Part shown: positions 1-5,501 of the stretch, one piece after another
How positions within the stretch are numbered: position 1 is the stretch's first letter
How the letters are laid out: each line of letters opens with the position of its first letter
Source of the DNA: Acidobacteriota bacterium
Lineage (GTDB): Bacteria; Acidobacteriota; Terriglobia; UBA7540
DNA length: 5,501 nt
Assembly: GCA_021789565.1 (NCBI GenBank)
Contig: JAJYJL010000299.1
Span: 1 to 5,501, forward strand
Direction: 5' to 3'
The notes under the pieces: generated by a model
The model's database searches: none
Told to the model about the DNA's origin: nothing
What the model saw: the letters and a program-made list of their open reading frames with translations, nothing else
Position numbers and translations under genes: made by a program

Positions 1-91
1 CCGACCGCGCGAGCCAATTGAACACCGGTATCCGGTAAGGGGCGGGGCTATTCGTAAGCACGGCCAGCCCGTTTTTCGTGGGACATTGCAT
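1..91 (-). CDS. Glycosyltransferase, GT4-like, N-terminal fragment (cut by window edge)
   Basis: Only the first 30 codons are inside the window; the frame stays open to the left edge. Reading from ATG at 91-89, residues 11-28 are VLTNSPAPYRIPVFNWLA. This strongly resembles the opening beta strand and loop of GT-B family 4 glycosyltransferases, where a short hydrophobic strand ends in T-N/D-x-P-x-P-Y-R and is followed by P-x-F-N-x-L. In that family this segment lines the acceptor side of the N-terminal Rossmann-like domain. The start is supported by a GAAGGG Shine-Dalgarno at 104-99, seven bases upstream. An alternative GTG at 145-143 overlaps the polymerase stop (GTGA) but has no clear ribosome-binding site and would add 18 unconvincing residues. 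The gene lies 50 nt after the polymerase in the same direction, so it is probably co-transcribed and adds a sugar to the repeat unit. The donor sugar and catalytic residues cannot be seen. Confidence 0.8.
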   Translation of the reverse strand, partial: MQCPTKNGLAVLTNSPAPYRIPVFNWLARS

Positions 92-119
92 GCGCGTGCC
101 CTTCGCCAAACCAATGTCC
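81..119 (-). repeat. Inverted repeat around the ribosome-binding site and start of the edge glycosyltransferase
   Basis: The arms GGACATTG and CAATGTCC (81-88 and 112-119) are perfect 8-bp complements separated by 23 bases. In the minus-strand RNA the loop would hold both the GAAGGG ribosome-binding site and the AUG, and the 3' arm would fall in codons 2-4. The spacer between polymerase and glycosyltransferase could therefore fold into a start-codon-presenting hairpin. No U-run follows on this strand, so it is not a standard terminator. An 8-bp repeat of this span can arise by chance in 5.5 kb, so function is only a suggestion. Confidence 0.3.
99..104 (-). promoter_or_regulatory. Shine-Dalgarno of the edge glycosyltransferase
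   Basis: On the minus strand this reads GAAGGG, with seven bases between it and the ATG at 91-89. It is one of the clearest ribosome-binding sites in the window and is the main reason for preferring that ATG over the GTG at 145-143. Confidence 0.65.
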
Positions 120-141
120 GGGAATCGATCGAAAGCGGTCC

Positions 142-1476
142 TCACGACCCGCCCGCGAGCCCAGGCCCGGCTCGCAAATGAGACACCGCCCCGCCGGGAT
201 CGGCCACGCCCTCGCAAACCTGCACCCTCCCGAGCCGCCACAGCGCCCACGCCGGGATGACCATTTCCATGAATACGAACAGCATCGCGTCAAGGTCCTG
301 AAAAATCAGATATACCAGCAGGGAAACGGCAACAACGTACGCTATCTGGTAAAATCCCCCCTTCCACCGCGCAGCCCACCACCACCGCCCATACGCCCAG
401 CCAATAAACCCTAGCGCGAGGAGCGAGAACCACCAGAATTCCAGCCACATGTCGGCAACCATCCCCGTCGCGGAGCCGCTGCCTCCCTCCCATCCCAAGA
501 CCCAACGGAAGTTCTTGCCCTCTGTCCCAAAGTTCCTTTCAATCTGCGGGATGCCCGCCGCTTCGTACTTGTCCGGCCAGATTTGACGTGGAATGGGATT
601 GATGAAAAATGCGGCGAAATAGCGACGGCCCCAGAAGTAGCGATCCTCCGCGGAGGCATCAATGATGGAACCGGCCCCGTAGATATACTCATCCCCCGAG
701 ATGCCCCCCGACCCGGCCTTAAGCAACGCGAACGGAGACCTGTCGACGTCCCAATTAGACCCGAGGTGTATGCTGGAGCGATTCGACGCAAGAAAGAGCA
801 CCAGAGCCCCCATCACCAGACCAGCGGCATAGAGAAGCGACATTCGCGGCCGACGGCGGCGCTTCCAGTACCAACTAACCGCTAATGCGGTCACCACCAC
901 GAAGAAAGATCCCCTGCTCGTCGACAGCACTCCCTGGATAAGAAAAGGAGCCGCAAATAGGCCACAGGCAGCCCGCTCCAGCTGGGAAAGCTTCCTACCT
1001 CGCGCCGAAGTCATAATGAGTACACACGCCGGAATACACAGATTCACCGAATCCCGTATGTACCCGTAGGGTGACACCCCTCCCCCGTGGGGTCTTCCAT
1101 ATGCGGCCACGAACCCCCCCGCATTGGAGATCATGATCAGATAACCTAGCACGCCAATCCCACCCAAGATCAGCGATGCCCAGAGCGCGTTTCGCGCGAG
1201 CGGGGCAGGTCCCTGCGACCGCCCGCGCCCACCGCCCCAGCCACCCTTCAGGCATCCGAAGCAAAAGGCGGTTATGCCTAGAAGGTTGATTACCTGAATG
1301 TACTGGAGCTCTTCAATCGACAGGTAGCTTGTCAGGCTTCCCCCGACCAGGAGCTTCAGCGGCAGAAAGACATACATCGCCAGAATCATTGGGACGGCAA
1401 GAATGAGGGGGTGAAAGACGTCCCGGCTCGTCTTGTAGGCCACAACTAGGGCGGCAACGGACACCCACGCCGTCAT
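142..1476 (-). CDS. wzy: Wzy-like O-antigen / oligosaccharide repeat-unit polymerase
   Basis: Predicted integral inner-membrane protein of 444 aa from ATG 1476, or 447 aa from an in-frame TTG at 1485. It would join lipid-linked repeat units on the outer face of the membrane. In the 447-aa numbering, about ten hydrophobic segments are visible, near 24-46, 62-79, 100-119, 145-160, 173-186, 191-207, 217-234, 346-366, 376-395 and 398-418. The basic stretch WKRRRRPR (207-214) suggests a cytoplasmic loop. The long hydrophilic loop at about 235-345 would then be periplasmic, as in Wzy proteins. It contains INPIPRQIWPDK (295-306), resembling the P-R-x-x-W-P-x-K motif of the oligosaccharide repeat-unit polymerase family. 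STSRGSF (188-194) is also typical of that family. The preceding glycosyltransferase stops 11 nt before the ATG, and neither start has an obvious Shine-Dalgarno, so translational coupling is likely. A WaaL-type ligase is the main alternative, but the PRxxWP motif favours Wzy. Confidence 0.85.
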   Translation of the reverse strand: MTAWVSVAALVVAYKTSRDVFHPLILAVPMILAMYVFLPLKLLVGGSLTSYLSIEELQYIQVINLLGITAFCFGCLKGGWGGGRGRSQGPAPLARNALWASLILGGIGVLGYLIMISNAGGFVAAYGRPHGGGVSPYGYIRDSVNLCIPACVLIMTSARGRKLSQLERAACGLFAAPFLIQGVLSTSRGSFFVVVTALAVSWYWKRRRRPRMSLLYAAGLVMGALVLFLASNRSSIHLGSNWDVDRSPFALLKAGSGGISGDEYIYGAGSIIDASAEDRYFWGRRYFAAFFINPIPRQIWPDKYEAAGIPQIERNFGTEGKNFRWVLGWEGGSGSATGMVADMWLEFWWFSLLALGFIGWAYGRWWWAARWKGGFYQIAYVVAVSLLVYLIFQDLDAMLFVFMEMVIPAWALWRLGRVQVCEGVADPGGAVSHLRAGPGLAGGS

Positions 1477-1487
1477 CGCGATCAAAG

Positions 1488-2786
1488 CTAGGAATACTGT
1501 GATGGCGAGGTTCTCCCGGCAGCCGAAAGTTGTGGGGACAGATAGGGACCAATGACCTGCAGGAGCCGTCCGCCGTAGCGCTCCAGCGTGAACTCCCGGC
1601 TACGCTGCAACGCTGCCTGCGACATGTCTGCAAGGAGGCTGCGATCTGTCGCCAACTGCTCTAGACGACGAGCGACGGCCCCCGCATCCCGAATAGGAAC
1701 GATAAAACCCTCTACTCCGTCGCGAACCACCGAGCCCGCGTTGTCCGTCGTGATGACCGGGACGCCACTCGCAATGGCTTCGTACGTCACAGTCGCCGAG
1801 CCCTCGCAAAGCGAGGGGAACACCAGAACGTCAGCCCAGCGGAAGAACTCTGGCATGCGTGAGCGTGGGGCCGGGCCGACAATCTCAACCCATCGACCAA
1901 ACTCGGCGAGCCTCCGGCGGTCCAGCACAAGCTCTCCCACAAGGCGGCACTGGATCCGGCTCGACCCCAGCATGGATAGCGCCCTCAAAAGATACGGGAC
2001 ACCCTTCCGTAGGCAGACCTGGCCGGCGAAGAGCACCCTCACCGGCCCGTCCCGGGTGCGGTCGCGCGCACCGTTGGTCGACGGCACCTCAACCCCGTAT
2101 GGCACCGTCACCGTCTTGGAGGGGCTCACGCCGCACTCCTGGAGGCCTCGCGCCACGAAATCTGACGGACACAGGAGGCAGTTGGCAAGCTTCCACTCCG
2201 CCTCCTCACGGGCGTCCAATGGGCCATTGTCCGCTGCGAACCCCAGGCCGGGCTCCCACCCTGACCAGCGTTCACCCTCTTCCTTTAACAGCTGGTTCTC
2301 AACCCTCTTCGGGGCGATGGTTTGTTCTAAGAAACAGAAGGCCCCGTTCTGACGGGCCGCCCGGAAAATTTCCAGTGAGGCCCCGTTGAACCCATAGATA
2401 GCCCCGGCACCACGAAGCCCCCTCGCCACAACCCTCTCGCAGAACTCCCGGTTCGTAGACGCGTGGACCCTATCCACGTCCGCCGTCGTTCGGGCTCTGC
2501 GCAGAAGCCACCGCGTGCGGACACCCATACCGTCGAAGGAAACAACCTTCTCTCTCGGAATTCCGAGGCAAGCCTTCCCCAGGAGGCGCTGGAAGGACGG
2601 ACGGTCCGAAACACTAGAAGCTGCGACCAACAGCCGACAAAGCACAGGTTTGTTGCCCAAATAAATGTCCGTATAGAAGGTGCCGAGCTGGCCAGCCCTA
2701 GCAAACAACAGCGGCACGGCGTAGTGCATTCTCGCGCCGAGCATCGCCACGTGAACAGGGGGCTTTCTGGCCTGCGAATCAGTCAT
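1488..2786 (-). CDS. Glycosyltransferase, GT-B fold, family 4 type
   Basis: Cytoplasmic glycosyltransferase of 432 aa, expected to move a sugar from a nucleotide donor onto the growing lipid-linked repeat unit. The N-terminal domain (about 10-225) has ARMHYAVP (18-25), FYTDIY (37-42) and FLEQTIAP (152-159), recalling a GT4 subgroup with HYAVP...YTD and EQxIAP signatures. The C-terminal donor-binding domain (about 248-412) has FAGQVCLRKG (253-262), where R260 and K261 fit the usual phosphate-binding pair. It also has EGSATVTYE (328-336), which matches the EX7E motif of retaining GT4 enzymes, followed by ASGVPVITT. The start is ATG 2786, overlapping the methyltransferase stop as ATGA, with GAGGTG at 2805-2800 as a distant possible ribosome-binding site. 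An in-frame start at 2858 would add 24 Cys/Arg/Gly-rich residues inside the methyltransferase gene and is unlikely. The polymerase follows almost directly. The donor and linkage cannot be deduced. Confidence 0.92.
   Translation of the reverse strand: MTDSQARKPPVHVAMLGARMHYAVPLLFARAGQLGTFYTDIYLGNKPVLCRLLVAASSVSDRPSFQRLLGKACLGIPREKVVSFDGMGVRTRWLLRRARTTADVDRVHASTNREFCERVVARGLRGAGAIYGFNGASLEIFRAARQNGAFCFLEQTIAPKRVENQLLKEEGERWSGWEPGLGFAADNGPLDAREEAEWKLANCLLCPSDFVARGLQECGVSPSKTVTVPYGVEVPSTNGARDRTRDGPVRVLFAGQVCLRKGVPYLLRALSMLGSSRIQCRLVGELVLDRRRLAEFGRWVEIVGPAPRSRMPEFFRWADVLVFPSLCEGSATVTYEAIASGVPVITTDNAGSVVRDGVEGFIVPIRDAGAVARRLEQLATDRSLLADMSQAALQRSREFTLERYGGRLLQVIGPYLSPQLSAAGRTSPSQYS
2783..2786 (-). 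other. ATGA stop/start overlap coupling methyltransferase and glycosyltransferase
   Basis: On the minus strand the four bases read ATGA. TGA (2785-2783) ends the methyltransferase and ATG (2786-2784) starts the glycosyltransferase. Such overlaps usually indicate translational coupling within one mRNA, and this one fixes the glycosyltransferase start. Confidence 0.85.
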
Positions 2787-3550
2787 TGTCGACCGGGCAC
2801 ACCTCGGCCGGTGCCCCCCGTGGGTCGCTTGACGCCCACAACAGCCACCGAGAGGCACGGATATCGAAGGAGGAATGTTAGCGGCCTATCTAGCACCTGC
2901 AGTGCCCTAAGCGGGAACGTGACGGCCCATCCCATTTTCCAGTCGAGCTTTCCAAGGATCCGCATCACATTCGTCAATTGTTGCGAAACGAGCCCGGATA
3001 CGTATTCCTCGGACTCGATGTCCAAGCCACACTCGTCGAGCAGTGCCCGCAATTCCTGATGGGTGTACCCGACTCTGACGTGGCCACCGTCCTCCTGCTC
3101 CGAAACCCTGTCGCCGAAGAGCGGCTTATAAAACTTAAACGGGGTCGTGAGAAGGAGCTTCCCGCCCGGCCTTAATAACGCCCCGATATCGTGAAGGAGT
3201 TTTTTATCGTTCCTGATGTGCTCAATCGTTTCTGTGCAAATAATCTGGTCGAATATGGGCAATGCGAGTGCGTCCAGTTCTCGAAGGTCCGCGTGTATAA
3301 ATTGCGCTGTCGGTAAGTGCAGCAAGGTTGCTCTCCGTCGGGCAGTCCTGACCTGCCTTTCATTGAAGGAGATTCCCACCGACACATTGCCTATACGCGC
3401 CGCGTAAAGAGAGAAGGCCCCAGACCCGCAGCCGGCGTCGAGCGTTCGCATATCACCTGGAGACAGGCGGCGCCTGAGCCAGCGCCACCTATCGAGCACG
3501 CAGGGGTCACCGTGCAATACCGTCGACATCCAGCCGATCGCGCGCACCAT
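2783..3550 (-). CDS. Class I SAM-dependent methyltransferase (Methyltransf_11/25-like)
   Basis: Cytoplasmic methyltransferase of 255 aa from ATG 3550. The Rossmann-type SAM domain covers about 30-140: motif I is LDAGCGSG (37-44), an acidic AD at 87-88 fits adenine contact, CTETIEHI (105-112) is the post-motif, and LLRPGGKLLLTTP (125-137) is motif III. After the second strand, VGISFNERQ (58-66) has Ser where many relatives have the ribose-binding Asp, recalling cyclopropane-synthase-type variants. The hydrophobic stretch near 208-240 might aid membrane contact. The gene is 4-bp coupled to the glycosyltransferase, so the target is probably a sugar of the repeat unit or its precursor; this is inference. 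The open frame extends upstream to a GTG at 3706, but those 52 residues are Arg/His/Ser-rich with no domain resemblance, and 3550 is the first in-frame ATG. GGGA four bases upstream is a weak ribosome-binding site, so ATG 3529 remains possible. Confidence 0.88.
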   Translation of the reverse strand: MVRAIGWMSTVLHGDPCVLDRWRWLRRRLSPGDMRTLDAGCGSGAFSLYAARIGNVSVGISFNERQVRTARRRATLLHLPTAQFIHADLRELDALALPIFDQIICTETIEHIRNDKKLLHDIGALLRPGGKLLLTTPFKFYKPLFGDRVSEQEDGGHVRVGYTHQELRALLDECGLDIESEEYVSGLVSQQLTNVMRILGKLDWKMGWAVTFPLRALQVLDRPLTFLLRYPCLSVAVVGVKRPTGGTGRGVPGRQ

Positions 3551-4033
3551 CACGTCCCGCGTGTCCCGATGACAATTGCGCGCACTCCGCTCGCCTGGAA
3601 GGCTACGTAATGCTTGTTGTCCGGACGTGCAGTGCGTCGAACTCCGATGCGCTCGCCGTCTAATTCTCACGCTGTGTGCACTCTGCCAATCCCATGTCTC
3701 ATGCACTTCGCGATAAAACCATCATGCTTTGCCAACGGACCTGCTACAGCGCAGGCACGGCAGCGTTCTTACCCTGGGCTGATCTAGTGACGGCTCTCCC
3801 CCGGCGCCTGCAGAGTCGCCACACCGCTCTCCTGTGGAAACGGTCCGCCGCGCCCGACAAGCGGGATGTCCCAGGCCACGTGCTTCACGAATCACCGGAC
3901 CGGACGCGGCAGCAACTTCCCTTCTGCCACAGAGGTGGATCGTCCTATCGACCTCGAAGCGGCCCGCCACCGCTCGAAACAGGAGTGGGGTGCCGCACGG
4001 GCGCGGAAAGAAGGAAGCGAGCTCGAACGCGGC
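3551..4033. other. 483-bp intergenic stretch without a convincing gene
   Basis: This separates the flippase stop from the methyltransferase start, whereas the other junctions in the set are a 4-bp overlap, 11 nt and 50 nt. On the minus strand a frame stays open from just after the flippase TAG down to TGA at 3724-3722, in the same frame as the flippase. Its only start there is a GTG at 3970 without a good ribosome-binding site. The 82-residue product is Arg/Gly/Cys-rich and I do not recognise it. Plus-strand frames look equally random. An imperfect inverted repeat lies at 3954-3977, and CTCGAA occurs three times (3953, 3973, 4022). A candidate -35 TTGGCA (3689-3684) has a poor -10, so no promoter is claimed. 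The stretch could hold a promoter or leader for the downstream genes, or the remains of a lost gene. Confidence 0.55.
3954..3977. repeat. Imperfect inverted repeat in the intergenic stretch
   Basis: TCGAAGCGG (3954-3962) pairs with CCGCTCGA (3970-3977) with one bulged A, leaving a 7-base loop. It lies 57-80 bases after the flippase stop. No T-run follows on either strand, so it is not a canonical rho-independent terminator. It could be an RNA-stabilising stem or chance in GC-rich DNA. Confidence 0.25.
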
Positions 4034-5476
4034 CTACCCCCTCATGATCGCGAGGATTCTGCGACGCGCCAACGCGAAGTCTTCGGCATGGGGCAATAGG
4101 AGGCTTGTTGCAGGGTACCCAGTCCTGTACCGGATGTGTACTACCAGAGAGACCGCGATCGCGCCGTAAGCTAGGAGCGAAGCGATCGCCGCACCCATGA
4201 TTCCGAGGGGGTGCAGCAGCAACACCAGGGCGACCGCGGTCACGGCTAGTCCACCGAGTTCACTCCACAAAATTGCTTTGGTGTCGCCGAGGCCCCGGGA
4301 GCCCTCCTCCAGGATTGAAATGAGGCCCAGAACAGCTCCAGCGACCACAAGAACCAGGGCTGCCGGAATCGCGGCCGCAAAGCGTGCTCCGAATAAAAGG
4401 GGCACGGCCAGCGGTGTCAGAACTAGCAGGATTCCGCACAAACCCGCAGCTACAACGCTGCCGAGCCTAGTCGCCCGTCCCAGGGTTTCAGCCTGTAAGG
4501 AAGGCGAACATTTTGAAGCAACGTGGGGGAAGATCACTGCCCCGATTGCGCTCGTCGCCGGTGCAGCGGCTCCGCTCCACGCAACAGCAACCACGTAAAG
4601 CCCTAACAGACGCGGCGCCAGCAGCGCAGCCATCAACATCTGGTCCAAGCGTAAATTGAAAAGCTGAGGAACGGACGCCCCCGCGGAGGGGAGGCCATAG
4701 CCAAGCATAGGCCTCCAGAGGCGCCGGTCGGGAGCGAAGGGCCCTGGCACGTGCCGACGGGTCACAAGCAGCACGGGGAACAACAGGAGACCCAGCATTG
4801 CGAGAAAGGCTCCTGCCAACCACTCGGGGGTGGCCTTTCCCAAGGCAGGGGCGGCGACGAGAACTACCAGCCATCCGACGTTTGGCGTAGCGCGTAGGGC
4901 GTTCCAGACCACCAAATTTCTTCTGCCGCGCAGGGCATTGAGAGGCATCACCTCCACGGCCGCGAGCGGGATCATTAGCAGATACCACCTTGCCGCCTCG
5001 ATTACGACAGGTGCCTGCGCGGCAAGCAAATGGGGCATCAAAAAGCACGCCGCCGCCCCAATGGGGAGTCCCGACAACAACGCTAGTGTCGCAGCCGACG
5101 AGAGATAGCGCCCCGACCTGTGGGGCTCACGAGCACTGAAGTACACCGTGGCGTCAGCCAATCCGAGCATCGCCAGATAAGCGATGCTCGTCGGCCATGT
5201 TTGAATTGCGGCAAGCTCACCTCTGCCCCGCGGCCCCAATAACCGCGCCGCCAGAATCCCGGTTGCAAGCCCTACACAAGCCATAAAGACGTTCGTCCCG
5301 AGGGTGAGCGTCAAATGCCCGCCGAAAGAACCTGCGCAAATCCTGCTGACGAGGGACCCGGAGTGGTAGCCTGTACCCCCGAAGCTCGAGACACCCACCT
5401 CGTCCGCAGCGGACGCCCCTCCCGCATTCGCAGCGCCACTCCCCGCCACCGCATCTTGTTTCTGTACACTCACCAA
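4034..5476 (-). CDS. wzx: Wzx-like polysaccharide flippase (MOP superfamily)
   Basis: Inner-membrane protein of 480 aa predicted to flip the undecaprenyl-linked repeat unit to the outer face. Hydrophobic segments run through most of residues 55-450, near 55-78, 97-115, 127-150, 161-180, 198-212, 218-238, 280-300, 303-318, 337-362, 370-388, 405-422 and 424-446, matching the 12-14 helices of the family. AARLLGPRGRGELAA (76-90) is the characteristic loop after the first helix, and NLRLDQMLMAALL (274-286) fits the seventh-helix region. Residues 1-50 are unusual: polar, Ala/Gly/Ser-rich and without a membrane segment. Translation must use a non-ATG start, TTG 5476 or GTG 5473, because the first in-frame ATG (Met65) would cut the first helix. 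GGGA at 5490-5487 is a weak ribosome-binding site 10-13 bases away. The stop is TAG 4036-4034. A Wzy gene in the same set supports Wzx over lipid II or drug exporters. Confidence 0.88.
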   Translation of the reverse strand: MVSVQKQDAVAGSGAANAGGASAADEVGVSSFGGTGYHSGSLVSRICAGSFGGHLTLTLGTNVFMACVGLATGILAARLLGPRGRGELAAIQTWPTSIAYLAMLGLADATVYFSAREPHRSGRYLSSAATLALLSGLPIGAAACFLMPHLLAAQAPVVIEAARWYLLMIPLAAVEVMPLNALRGRRNLVVWNALRATPNVGWLVVLVAAPALGKATPEWLAGAFLAMLGLLLFPVLLVTRRHVPGPFAPDRRLWRPMLGYGLPSAGASVPQLFNLRLDQMLMAALLAPRLLGLYVVAVAWSGAAAPATSAIGAVIFPHVASKCSPSLQAETLGRATRLGSVVAAGLCGILLVLTPLAVPLLFGARFAAAIPAALVLVVAGAVLGLISILEEGSRGLGDTKAILWSELGGLAVTAVALVLLLHPLGIMGAAIASLLAYGAIAVSLVVHIRYRTGYPATSLLLPHAEDFALARRRILAIMRG

Positions 5477-5501
5477 CTATTGCGCATCCCACTCTCAACC
5501 G

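Noticed and set aside
24..36. Short palindrome ACCGG-TAT-CCGGT
   Set aside because: A 5-bp stem within the coding sequence of the edge glycosyltransferase, expected by chance in GC-rich DNA.
45..76. Possible plus-strand terminator: GGGCT (45-49) and AGCCC (66-70) followed by GTTTTT
   Set aside because: The stem is only 5 bp with a 16-base loop. No plus-strand gene is visible upstream, and the segment is inside the minus-strand glycosyltransferase coding region.
1588..2352. Plus-strand open frame of 254 aa
   Set aside because: Lies entirely antisense to the well-supported GT4 gene. The product is Arg/Ser/Pro-rich without a fold signature, as expected from the complement of GC-rich codons.
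2787..2858. Longer start for the GT4 gene at 2858
   Set aside because: It would overlap the methyltransferase by 76 bp and add a Cys/Arg/Gly-rich leader. The ATGA overlap start at 2786 fits better.
2463..3059. Plus-strand open frame of 198 aa
   Set aside because: Antisense to the glycosyltransferase/methyltransferase junction, with no domain resemblance.
3661..3689. Candidate minus-strand promoter TTGGCA, 17 bases, GAATTA
   Set aside because: The spacing and -35 are reasonable, but the -10 matches TATAAT poorly and other sigma classes cannot be judged.
3551..3706. Longer methyltransferase starting with GTG at 3706
   Set aside because: The added 52 residues are Arg/His/Ser-rich and unlike any methyltransferase N terminus. 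ATG 3550 gives a family-typical length.
3740..3755. Hairpin CCTGC-TACAGC-GCAGG
   Set aside because: Only a 5-bp stem with no T-run on either side; not a terminator.
3722..3970. Minus-strand open frame of 82 aa starting with GTG
   Set aside because: No ribosome-binding site, an Arg/Gly/Cys-rich composition and no recognisable domain. It looks like a chance frame, so it is described under the intergenic stretch.

Overview
This window reads as one minus-strand gene cluster for making, exporting and polymerising a cell-surface polysaccharide, probably O-antigen, capsule or exopolysaccharide. The DNA is GC-rich: single 60-base lines counted by hand run from about 43% to 77% GC, mostly near 60-65%. 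The genes look like those of a free-living Gram-negative-type bacterium. I cannot name a phylum from the sequence.

All genes are read right to left. A Wzx-like flippase of the MOP superfamily lies at 5476-4034. A 483-bp stretch with no convincing gene follows (4033-3551). Next is a class I SAM-dependent methyltransferase (start taken at 3550, end 2783), overlapping by 4 bp (ATGA) a GT-B, GT4-type glycosyltransferase (2786-1488). Then comes a Wzy-like O-antigen polymerase (1476 or 1485 to 142). After a 50-nt spacer, the left edge cuts off a second glycosyltransferase (91 down to 1 and beyond); only its first 30 codons are visible.

The expected joint role is as follows. Glycosyltransferases build a repeat unit on an undecaprenyl-phosphate carrier on the inner face of the membrane. 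The methyltransferase probably modifies a sugar or a precursor. Wzx flips the lipid-linked unit outward, and Wzy joins units on the outer side. The initiating phosphoglycosyltransferase, a Wzz chain-length regulator, export proteins and nucleotide-sugar enzymes are absent and would be expected outside the window.

No RNA gene, CRISPR array, insertion sequence, attachment site or convincing rho-independent terminator was seen. I found no evidence for a radically new system. The points most worth a second look are the edge glycosyltransferase, whose ribosome-binding site and start codon sit in the loop of an 8-bp inverted repeat; the long gap in an otherwise tight gene set; the local drop in GC inside the methyltransferase; and the polar N-terminal extension of the flippase.
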